From [Clostridium] leptum DSM 753 (lineage in GTDB: Bacteria > Bacillota > Clostridia > Oscillospirales > Acutalibacteraceae): 47,797 nucleotides of DNA. Positions 41,328 to 47,797 of this stretch are shown here, one piece after another. The stretch's first letter is position 1, and each line of letters begins with the position of its first letter. The translations under genes and the position numbers were made by a program. The notes beneath the pieces were generated by a model, which ran no database searches, was not told the DNA's origin, and worked only from the letters and a program-made list of their open reading frames with translations. The stretch lies in NCBI GenBank assembly GCA_000154345.1, contig DS480338.1, forward strand, positions 1-47,797, given 5' to 3'.

Positions 41328-41687
41328 GATGGTTCCCTTCCTTCTCCTCAATTTTAGAAAGCGTTATCAAAACGCGGGTAAGACAGATCAAAAATAAAGG
41401 GCTTTTATTGTCCCTTAGCCGTACATGGAATTTATACAGAACCCATCCCCATACGGACAAGCGCCAGGCGGCAAAGGCCTTCGGCTGCACAGGCGGGCAG
41501 TCCCCCCGAAGGCAGATCTCTGCCCCCCTGGCCGCCGGTCACGCAAAACGGAACAACCGATCAAGGAACATTGGCAGGCCGCCGTTTTTCACGAAACCCA
41601 CGCGGCCTGTGCTTCCTGGTTTTTACGGTGTGCCGGCGCTTTCAGCACTGCGGCCGCGGGACAAAGCGCGAACCGTTCCTCGTCCGT
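41328..41687. other. Gap between the oxidoreductase and glycosyltransferase genes
   Basis: About 360 bases. Frames here lack ribosome sites and have shadow-like composition. I see no clear terminator or promoter. Confidence 0.5.
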
Positions 41688-43217
41688 TTAAGAAAGCGTA
41701 AGGTATAAAAAGACGCCGCTGACACAAAACAGAAATACGACGCAGGAGAGCACCACCGCCAGATATTGAGGGACCTCTCTTTTGGAACGCCAAAGCCGCT
41801 GGCCCGCGGCGCCCAGAAATACGGCCCCAGGCAGCACCGCGGGCGCGAGATACCGGAAATCCATGGTGCAGCCGTAAGGATATTTGACATTGGAATACAG
41901 GAACAGTCCAACCTGCGTCGCCATGACCGCCGCCATGACCCAGAAAAACAGGGTGGTTCTTTCACTTCTGCCCCGCGCCAGCACATAAACCATGGCGGTC
42001 AGGGCTCCTGTTATCAGGATAAAAGCGCAAACCAGCAAAGTAGCAGCCGCCACCCCGCTGCCGGACAGAGCGGTCTCGCCGAACACGGAGCATTTGGTTG
42101 CATACGCAAAAATATTATAATCCTCAAAGGGGTCACAGTAAAGGCTTTTCGTCCAATCCGGGGAAAGCAGAGGCACAAACCGGTCCGCCAGGGCTTCGTT
42201 GCCGCAGTATATAGCCGCATCCTCCCCGATGGGAGCCACATAGCCCAGGGGCTGTCCGAACAGGATCAGGTTCCGCACAGGGTACCAGAGCCCCAAAGGG
42301 ATGCAGACCGCTCCAAAGGCCGCCAGCTTGGCCAGGATTCCCCGCAGCAGCCTCCATTTCCGCTCCCTTCCCAGAACGGCAAGCTTCCACACAAACACCA
42401 TTGCCGTCACCGGAGCGATCATCGCGCCGCTGACCTTTGCCATCATGCAGCAGCCAATGGCCACAGCCAGCGTCAGGCTGTTTTTCAGGCTGGGATCGCG
42501 GTACCACCGCAAGGTGTATAAGACCGCCGTGAAAAACAGCAGGACCATCAGGCAGTCGTTATTCAGGGAACCCGCCAGCAGATAAAAGGTGGGATGGAGG
42601 CAGACCAGGGCGTAAGCCAGCGGGACCGCCCGGCGGCCGAAGGGGTTTTCGTCAAAAATCCGGTAAACCACCGCCAGCATGGCGCAGGAATAAAAGCAGG
42701 TCAAAAACTGGAGCGTCTCTGCGAGCTGCGCCTGATCCGTTACGCCAAACCATTGGAATACCTTGACCCAAACCGCCGCCAAAAGGTGGTGCAGAGGCGG
42801 ATGGTTATACTGCCAGTTATTAGAATCCGGCAGCCGCCAGGTGTCAGCCAGCCTTAGGATGTACTGCAAATGGCCGTCGGCGTCGAACACGTCATGCTGA
42901 CGATCCTCAGCCGGATAAGCCGCCGCATAGGAAAGCCTCATCAGAACCCCCAGCAGAAACAGCAAAAACATCAGGGTCTTGGGGTCAAGCCTTTTCAGCC
43001 GCCACAGGACGCACAGCACGGCGATGTCTCCTCCGGCTAAAAAAGCCGATATTACCTGGATTTCTTTTCCCTGAAGCTGTCCGTTGGCCGGAAAGGCCAA
43101 TATCACGGCGGCAAAGCACAGAAAAAAGAGAATCAGATATACAGCGATATTTTCCAGTTTTCCCAGCAGTCCCCGCCGGGAAGCCCTCTTTGTCGAATCC
43201 AGCAGAAATCTGGGCAA
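41688..43217 (-). CDS. GT39/ArnT-like membrane glycosyltransferase
   Basis: The protein has 509 residues and about eleven to twelve hydrophobic helices. After the first pair comes an extracellular loop with DVFDADGHLQYI and the NHPPLHHLLAAVW motif, as in polyprenol-phosphate-sugar dependent (GT-C fold) transferases. Further on are a NNDCLMVLLFF helix and a C-terminal loop DFRYLAPAVLPGAVF. Such enzymes move a sugar from a lipid carrier to a protein, lipid or wall polymer on the outside of the membrane. The start is a TTG at 43217, supported by GGAGTG eight bases upstream. The acceptor is unknown. It is divergent from the DUF6514-like gene. Confidence 0.8.
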   Translation of the reverse strand: MPRFLLDSTKRASRRGLLGKLENIAVYLILFFLCFAAVILAFPANGQLQGKEIQVISAFLAGGDIAVLCVLWRLKRLDPKTLMFLLFLLGVLMRLSYAAAYPAEDRQHDVFDADGHLQYILRLADTWRLPDSNNWQYNHPPLHHLLAAVWVKVFQWFGVTDQAQLAETLQFLTCFYSCAMLAVVYRIFDENPFGRRAVPLAYALVCLHPTFYLLAGSLNNDCLMVLLFFTAVLYTLRWYRDPSLKNSLTLAVAIGCCMMAKVSGAMIAPVTAMVFVWKLAVLGRERKWRLLRGILAKLAAFGAVCIPLGLWYPVRNLILFGQPLGYVAPIGEDAAIYCGNEALADRFVPLLSPDWTKSLYCDPFEDYNIFAYATKCSVFGETALSGSGVAAATLLVCAFILITGALTAMVYVLARGRSERTTLFFWVMAAVMATQVGLFLYSNVKYPYGCTMDFRYLAPAVLPGAVFLGAAGQRLWRSKREVPQYLAVVLSCVVFLFCVSGVFLYLTLS

Positions 43218-43417
43218 AGCAGTACACTCCTGTCAAAAACTACATATTGTAGTCGTCTTTTATGAAAATACAATAAAAAGTATTCCTTAAATTTAAAATT
43301 ATTTTTTGTCTAATTTTCCCATTTTGGTCAAATAGCCTTGAAATATTCAACAAATAGTATTATCATTGCTCTTGTGACACAATTTCACGGAAAAAAACAA
43401 AATAACGGAGGGGTATT

Positions 43418-43711
43418 ATGAGACATTTCTTTGGGTCCGTTTTCGTGCAGGAGGACGACCACATTGAATTGGAGTATTACATTCAAGAAAACGGCGGTTC
43501 CTATGGTATCGAGATCAAGTCCAGCAAACCAACCCACAGCGGCTTCGCGTCCTACAGCAACATCACAACCAACTACGACGAAATCGTCAATTTTACCCAA
43601 TGTCTCATGGAAAACAGCGCGTACCCGGAAAATCTGCCGGAATACGTAGAGGATTATCTCTACGAAAAAAGAACCAACGAACTGATGGGTGACGCTGTCA
43701 TCAACGCCTGA
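43418..43711 (+). CDS. DUF6514-like small protein
   Basis: The 97-residue soluble protein has a beta-rich first half (DDHIELEYYIQENGGSYGIE), a SNITTNYDEIVNFTQCLMEN helix and a closing PENLPEYVEDYLYEK. It shows the same strand, T-T-x-[YD]-x-x-[IV] step and P-x-x-L/HL-x-x-x-ED-x-L close as the protein at 412-651, and both resemble DUF6514. Function unknown. ATG with a strong ACGGAGGGG site. A TTGAA-ata-TTCAA repeat near 43336-43348 lies upstream in an AT-rich region. It is monocistronic with a strong terminator, so it is probably well expressed. Confidence 0.72.
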   Translation: MRHFFGSVFVQEDDHIELEYYIQENGGSYGIEIKSSKPTHSGFASYSNITTNYDEIVNFTQCLMENSAYPENLPEYVEDYLYEKRTNELMGDAVINA

Positions 43712-43747
43712 TATCCCTCAGTGAAAAATAGCAGCTAAAACGCAGCA

Positions 43748-43790
43748 ACTCCCTGGCCGCACCGCAGCGGCCCAGGGAGTTTTTGTTTTT
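43748..43790 (+). terminator. Terminator after the DUF6514-like gene
   Basis: ACTCCCTGGCCGC (43748-43760) pairs with 43767-43780 with one bulged C, then TTTTGTTTTT. It ends directly at the stop codon of the convergent fructokinase gene. Confidence 0.88.
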
Positions 43791-43791
43791 A

Positions 43792-44763
43792 TCACTCGCC
43801 GCGGCTGAGAAACGCCTCCACTTCCTCCTTGGAAGGGATGCTGGGGATGCCGCCGTGCTTGGTGGTAGACAGGGATGCCGCGGCATTGGCAAACCGGACG
43901 ATCTCCGCAAGCCTTTCCGTGGAAAGCTGCTCCGGCGCTATGCCGGAGGCGAACACCTGATACACTGCCGAGCCCCCGAAAATATCTCCCGCGCCGGTGG
44001 TGTCGATGGTTTTAACCTCCTGAAAGGTGGGAACCTGCCCGCTGCCCTGACGGTTAATAAAATAACAGCCCTCCTTGCCCATGGTGGCGAACACCAGCTT
44101 TACCCCGAAGTCCTCCACCAGCTTTTTCGCGCTGTCCTTGAAATCCTGGCCCTCAAAGATAAACTCCAGCTCGTCCTGGCCGATTTTTACCACATCCGCG
44201 TGGCGCAGGCCCCACAGCATCTGTTCCCGGGCCAGCTCCATCGAGCTCCACAGCGGACGGCGCAGATTGGGATCAAAGGTAATCATGGCGCCGGCCTCCT
44301 TCGCCATGCGGACCGCCTCCTTGGTGGTGCTTCTGGCAGGCTCGCCGGTCATGGACAGGGTTCCGAAATGGAAAACCTTCGTTTCCGTAACGAGATCCTT
44401 CGGCAGCTCATCGATGGTGAGCATCGTATCCGCACCGGGCTTTCTGGCAAATGAAAATTCCCGGTCGCCGCTGTCGTCCAAAGTGACAAAGGCCAGCGTG
44501 GTGAAGTATCTGTCATCCACCAAAATTCCCTTGGTTTCCACTCCCGCATCCCGGAAGGTTTTGACCAGCATCCTTCCGAACCGGTCGCTGCCTACCTTTC
44601 CCAGAAAACCAGTTTTCGCGCCGAACTTGGAAAGGGTGCTTAAAAAATTCCCCGGAGCGCCGCCAGGGTTCCCCTGCATCAGCGGGTACCCTACGTCGTT
44701 ATTTCCCTGGTGGACAAAATCGATCAGAAGCTCTCCTAAGGCAACTACGTCGTACATTCTCAT
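43792..44763 (-). CDS. scrK: Fructokinase, PfkB family
   Basis: The protein has 323 residues and phosphorylates fructose (or a related sugar) with ATP. The first PfkB signature appears as GNPGGAPGNFLSTLSKFGAK and GFLGKVGSDRFG, and the second as DTTGAGDIFGGSAVY with the catalytic Asp. FDPNLRRPLW and KIGQDELEFI are typical of fructokinases. The length is normal. The ATG at 44763 has AAAGGGG seven bases upstream; an ATG two codons in is also possible. It is monocistronic and divergent from phosphoglucomutase. No transporter or sucrase accompanies it. Confidence 0.9.
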   Translation of the reverse strand: MRMYDVVALGELLIDFVHQGNNDVGYPLMQGNPGGAPGNFLSTLSKFGAKTGFLGKVGSDRFGRMLVKTFRDAGVETKGILVDDRYFTTLAFVTLDDSGDREFSFARKPGADTMLTIDELPKDLVTETKVFHFGTLSMTGEPARSTTKEAVRMAKEAGAMITFDPNLRRPLWSSMELAREQMLWGLRHADVVKIGQDELEFIFEGQDFKDSAKKLVEDFGVKLVFATMGKEGCYFINRQGSGQVPTFQEVKTIDTTGAGDIFGGSAVYQVFASGIAPEQLSTERLAEIVRFANAAASLSTTKHGGIPSIPSKEEVEAFLSRGE

Positions 44764-44784
44764 ATTTTACCCCTTTTTTCTTAA

Positions 44785-44797
44785 AATAGTTACTATT
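44785..44797. promoter_or_regulatory. Short inverted repeat upstream of fructokinase
   Basis: AATAGT-t-ACTATT lies 22 bases before the fructokinase start codon and just downstream of a weak minus-strand promoter region. It could be an operator; no regulator is adjacent. Confidence 0.35.
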
Positions 44798-44883
44798 AGC
44801 ATTGCATAAAACCGCGGGAAACGCAAGCCCTTTCCCGTAATTTTAAGATTTTTTTAGGAACAAAATAAGCGCGGGGGTTTCGA

Positions 44884-44912
44884 TTGAATCCGCGGGAAAA
44901 CTATGGTAAAAT
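44884..44912 (+). promoter_or_regulatory. Promoter of phosphoglucomutase
   Basis: TTGAAT (44884-44889) and TAAAAT (44907-44912) are spaced by 17 bases. The ribosome site AGGAAAGG follows at 44928-44935. Confidence 0.7.
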
Positions 44913-44944
44913 AAGAGCAAGCTTCACAGGAAAGGATGAATAAA

Positions 44945-46660
44945 ATGGCAAGCAACGCAAAGTATGCCCTTTGGCTCCAAAAAGCTGTGGAAGACAGCGA
45001 CCTGATCGAGGAATTAAAAAGGATTTCCGGCGATGAAAAGGAAATCTACGACCGTTTTTACAAAGAACTTGAATTCGGTACCGCGGGCTTGAGAGGGGTA
45101 ATCGGCGCGGGCACCAATCGTATGAATATTTATACCGTCCGCCGCACTACCCAAGGCCTGGCTAACTACCTTAACTCCAAAAAGGAGGGAGCCTCCGTGG
45201 CCATCGCCTACGACAGCCGGATCAAATCGGAGCTGTTCGCCAGAGAGTGCGCCCGGGTGCTGGCCGCCAACGGCATAACCGCCAGAATCGTGAAGGAGCT
45301 TCAGCCGGTGCCGGTTCTGTCCTTCGCCGTGCGGGAGCTCCGCTGCGACGCCGGTATTATGATTACCGCCAGCCATAACCCGGCCAAATATAACGGCTAT
45401 AAGTGTTACGGACCCGACGGCTGCCAGATGACCGACACGGATGCGGACAATGTTTACGCGGAAATTCTAAAGGTAGACCTGTTCGACGGCGTGGAGGAAA
45501 TTTCTTTTGACCAGGGCTTGGAAACCGGAAAAATCGTTTATATTGAGGACAGCTTTTACGATAAATATCTGGACTGTCTGGAGGCGCAGAGCGTTAATCC
45601 CGGCGTTTGCGCCGGCAGCGGCCTGAAAATCGTCTATACGCCCTTAAACGGCGCCGGCAACAAGCTGGTGCGGAAGATTCTGGCCCGGATCGGCGTTAAG
45701 GAAATCCAGGTGGTGCCGGAGCAGGAGCTGCCTGACGGCAGCTTTCCCACCTGCCCCTATCCGAACCCGGAATTCCGTGAGGCGCTGACCCTGGCCCTGA
45801 AGCTTGCCCAGGAAAGCAAGCCGGATCTGGTGCTTGCCACAGACCCGGACAGCGACCGGGTAGGCATCGCCGTAAAGGATGGGGACGACTACCGGCTGAT
45901 GACCGGAAACGAAACCGGTATTATGCTGATGAACTACATTCTTTCCTGCCGGAAGCGCAACGGAACCCTGCCGGAGCGTCCGGTCGCGGTAAAAACCATC
46001 GTTACCAGTGAAATGATTCCGAGAATCTGCGCGGATTACGGCTGCGAGCTGCGGAACGTGCTCACCGGCTTCAAGTATATCGGAGAACAGATTCTGGGGC
46101 TGGAAAGGGCCGGAGAGGCCGACCGGTTCGTATTCGGTTTTGAGGAAAGCTACGGCTATCTGGCCGGCACCTATGTCCGGGATAAGGACGCCGTGGTAAC
46201 CTCCATGCTGATCTGCGAGATGGCCGCCTATTACCGCAGGCAGGGCAAGTCTCTGGTGCAGGTAATCAATGAGCTGTACGACCGCTACGGCTATTATCAG
46301 AACACCACCCTCAGCTACAGCTTTGAAGGCGCCGAGGGCATGGAGATCATGGCCGGAAAGATGTCCTTTATGCGGGAGCATCCCTTCCGGGAGATCGCCG
46401 GCATGAAAGTGGTCAAAACCGCCGACTATCAGCTGTCTGAGGCGGTAGATCTGGCTACCGGCCAAAAAACCGAGATCAAACTGCCCAAATCCAATGTGCT
46501 TTCCTATTCCTTGGAGGGCGGCGCCGCTGTGATTGTGCGTCCCTCCGGCACGGAGCCCAAAATTAAGGTGTACGTGACCTCCGTGGGCAAGGACCTGGCC
46601 CACGCTTCCCAGATCACCAAGCGGCTGGGCGACTTTATGAGCGGCGTGATTAATCAGTGA
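44945..46660 (+). CDS. pgcA: Phosphoglucomutase / phosphomannomutase
   Basis: The protein has 571 residues, typical of the long Bacillota alpha-phosphoglucomutase. It interconverts glucose 1- and 6-phosphate for wall and glycolipid precursors. The phosphoserine loop is GIMITASHNPAKYNGYK with S143, the metal loop reads ATDPDSDRVG, the sugar loop GFEESYGYLAG, and the phosphate-binding loop VRPSGTEPKIKVY. An early FGTAGLRG completes the family pattern. I chose ATG 44945 because AAAGG is nine bases upstream; an ATG three codons earlier abuts that site. Confidence 0.95.
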   Translation: MASNAKYALWLQKAVEDSDLIEELKRISGDEKEIYDRFYKELEFGTAGLRGVIGAGTNRMNIYTVRRTTQGLANYLNSKKEGASVAIAYDSRIKSELFARECARVLAANGITARIVKELQPVPVLSFAVRELRCDAGIMITASHNPAKYNGYKCYGPDGCQMTDTDADNVYAEILKVDLFDGVEEISFDQGLETGKIVYIEDSFYDKYLDCLEAQSVNPGVCAGSGLKIVYTPLNGAGNKLVRKILARIGVKEIQVVPEQELPDGSFPTCPYPNPEFREALTLALKLAQESKPDLVLATDPDSDRVGIAVKDGDDYRLMTGNETGIMLMNYILSCRKRNGTLPERPVAVKTIVTSEMIPRICADYGCELRNVLTGFKYIGEQILGLERAGEADRFVFGFEESYGYLAGTYVRDKDAVVTSMLICEMAAYYRRQGKSLVQVINELYDRYGYYQNTTLSYSFEGAEGMEIMAGKMSFMREHPFREIAGMKVVKTADYQLSEAVDLATGQKTEIKLPKSNVLSYSLEGGAAVIVRPSGTEPKIKVYVTSVGKDLAHASQITKRLGDFMSGVINQ

Positions 46661-47227
46661 CCGCACCGGCGGCCGCCGTCTTCTTCACGGCTTTCAGCCC
46701 GGCCCGGCGGTGATTTCCTGGACTGTCCGGACCCGCCCTCGTTTTCTGGAAGCCGCGCCGCGCTATAGAAAAATGGCTGCGCGCTTTCGGCCGGCCCGAT
46801 GGATATTTATTTTTGCGCGCCAAGAGGACGTTTTTGCTTTCTAACACCGCAGAACGCTACGGAAATATGGGAACCGCTCATTGGGCTTTTGCTTTTTGCG
46901 GCGATTTCCGCCAGAAATTTTTTAGATGCCGCGTCAGCTTCCTTCGGCAGCCCCAGGGCGCGGCAGGGACTTGGCAAAGATAAAACCACTCTAGCAAGTT
47001 GTCACCGGAACCGCTGTAAAACAGCCCGCGGGAAATGACTCCGCGGGCTGTTTGCTTCCTATTTACAATTTAATCTCTGCCGAAAAAACGCCTTTGAAAA
47101 AGTTTAATCCCTGGTTCCCGCAGAACGCTCCTAGCAAAAAAGGCAAAAACGTAAGATTTATTAAGATTTCTTCATATAATTTTAACAAATTAGCGACAGG
47201 TTCATGGTGGTTTTTTCCATGCGGGTA
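46661..47227. other. Intergenic region after phosphoglucomutase
   Basis: About 570 bases to the promoter of the lipoprotein gene. Short frames near 46799-47038 lack ribosome sites. The only clear element is the terminator at 47019-47053, far from the phosphoglucomutase stop codon at 46660. Confidence 0.5.
47019..47053 (+). terminator. Intrinsic terminator
   Basis: AAACAGCCCGCGG and CCGCGGGCTGTTT form a perfect 13-bp stem with a 9-base loop. It is the first clear terminator after phosphoglucomutase, which would give that transcript a 3' tail of about 360 bases. Confidence 0.75.
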
Positions 47228-47236
47228 TGTTATAAT
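47228..47236 (+). promoter_or_regulatory. Extended -10 promoter of the lipoprotein gene
   Basis: TGtTATAAT, an extended -10 element, is followed by a leader of about 90 bases. No good -35 box is visible. Confidence 0.5.
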
Positions 47237-47335
47237 AGCCATACTGACGGGTCCGTTCCTTGATTTTACGAATCGCTGGAGCCTTGCGGAATTAGGGTCC
47301 TAAAACCAGGTTTCCTAGAGCTTGAGGTGATGCCT

Positions 47336-47734
47336 ATGAATAAAAAGCGGTTGATTCTCCTTATTCTGGCGGCGGTTTTAGCGGTTTTCACTATGGGCTG
47401 CCAATTTCAAGAAGAGGCTCCCGGCCTGGAGGTAGATGACGTGGCTATTTATTTTGGAGTCAGCAGCTATGCCATGTTCGGCGCGGATGAGGAGACTCTC
47501 CGTTATTTGGCTGATACCTACCGGAATTTAGAGGTAGAGCCGGTTTCCGGAGAAATGGACCTGACTTCTATGCTCACCGTTAATTTATTCCACCAAAGCC
47601 AGCAGGTCGGTTCCTTCAGCGTAGACCAGAACGGGAATATTTGGAAGGATGGCGGCACTCAGTGCTATCGTGCCCCCAATGGCTGCGATTATGGAAAAAT
47701 AAAGCAGATCTATCTGAACAGCCAGCCGTCCTGA
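47336..47734 (+). CDS. Small putative lipoprotein of unknown function
   Basis: The protein has 132 residues. A basic start MNKKR and a hydrophobic stretch lead to FTMGC, a weak lipobox with the presumed lipid Cys at 22. The mature part is acidic with a mix of strands and one helix (DEETLRYLADTYRNLEV), and ends with short strands around NIWKDGG and GKIKQIYLN. I do not recognise the family. ATG at 47336 is preferred because GAGGTG is six bases upstream; GTG 47327 and ATG 47330 overlap that site. It is monocistronic, with a terminator near the end of the window. Confidence 0.78.
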   Translation: MNKKRLILLILAAVLAVFTMGCQFQEEAPGLEVDDVAIYFGVSSYAMFGADEETLRYLADTYRNLEVEPVSGEMDLTSMLTVNLFHQSQQVGSFSVDQNGNIWKDGGTQCYRAPNGCDYGKIKQIYLNSQPS

Positions 47735-47766
47735 CTGCAAAATGGTGATTCACCTTGCGATTAATA

Positions 47767-47789
47767 GATCAGCAAAAAAGCTGATCTTT
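47767..47789 (+). terminator. Terminator after the lipoprotein gene
   Basis: GATCAGC and GCTGATC form a 7-bp stem with an A6 loop, followed by TTTG. It lies 33 bases past the stop codon. Confidence 0.65.
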
Positions 47790-47797
47790 GTATCAGT

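Noticed and set aside
46799..47038. 79-codon plus-strand frame
   Set aside because: It has no ribosome site and runs into the terminator hairpin at 47019.
1..47797. CRISPR arrays, insertion sequences, prophage, rRNA and tRNA genes
   Set aside because: I looked for regularly spaced repeats, transposase or phage proteins and tRNA T-loop patterns and saw none.

Overview
The window looks like the chromosome of a spore-forming, anaerobic member of the Bacillota (class Clostridia, probably an Oscillospirales-type gut bacterium). The evidence is strong AGGAGG-type ribosome sites, SecA with a Bacillota-like layout, a YpeB spore protein, a T-box leader, the citramalate route to isoleucine, and GC-rich genes separated by AT-rich promoters. 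No species can be named from the sequence alone. I see no phage, insertion sequence, CRISPR array, rRNA or tRNA.

Layout. 1-2160: an AT-rich edge with a possible small RNA, a DUF6514-like protein, a membrane-anchored XRE regulator and a small conserved protein. 2559-13739: a catabolic locus around a SorC-family regulator. Leftward it has the regulator, a lipoate-protein ligase, an iron alcohol dehydrogenase and a xylulokinase-like kinase. Rightward it has a metallo-beta-lactamase-fold hydrolase and a complete E1alpha/E1beta/E2/E3 2-oxoacid (acetoin-type) dehydrogenase complex. 14204-15900: an AEC-family carrier and two small membrane proteins. 16223-22363: a second sugar locus with two more FGGY kinases, a ROK regulator and a zinc alcohol dehydrogenase. 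22950-28987: secA, araD, a YbaK-type deacylase and an MltG-like lipoprotein. 29229-37964: leuCD, a Crp/Fnr regulator, citrate synthase, cimA, ilvN and ilvB, the last three behind a T-box that probably reads isoleucine. 38065-47797: ypeB, a flavin oxidoreductase, a GT39-like membrane glycosyltransferase, a second DUF6514-like protein, fructokinase, phosphoglucomutase and a small lipoprotein.

How the genes work together. The most interesting unit is 2559-13739. LplA would charge the E2 lipoyl domain with lipoate, E1 would cleave an alpha-hydroxyketone or 2-oxoacid, and E3 would reoxidise the lipoate. A 26-bp perfect palindrome lies in the SorC leader and a close relative of it sits just upstream of E1alpha, so one regulator probably controls both arms. 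Two features do not fit a textbook acetoin dehydrogenase. The E2 acyltransferase domain has lost the catalytic His and Asp of its DHRVxDG motif. The adjoining kinase differs from xylulokinase at two substrate-contact positions. I infer a complex for an unusual ketose or deoxyketose in which the acyl group may not simply pass to CoA. The branched-chain block is a coherent route from pyruvate and acetyl-CoA through citramalate to isoleucine, with leuB, ilvC and ilvD located elsewhere.
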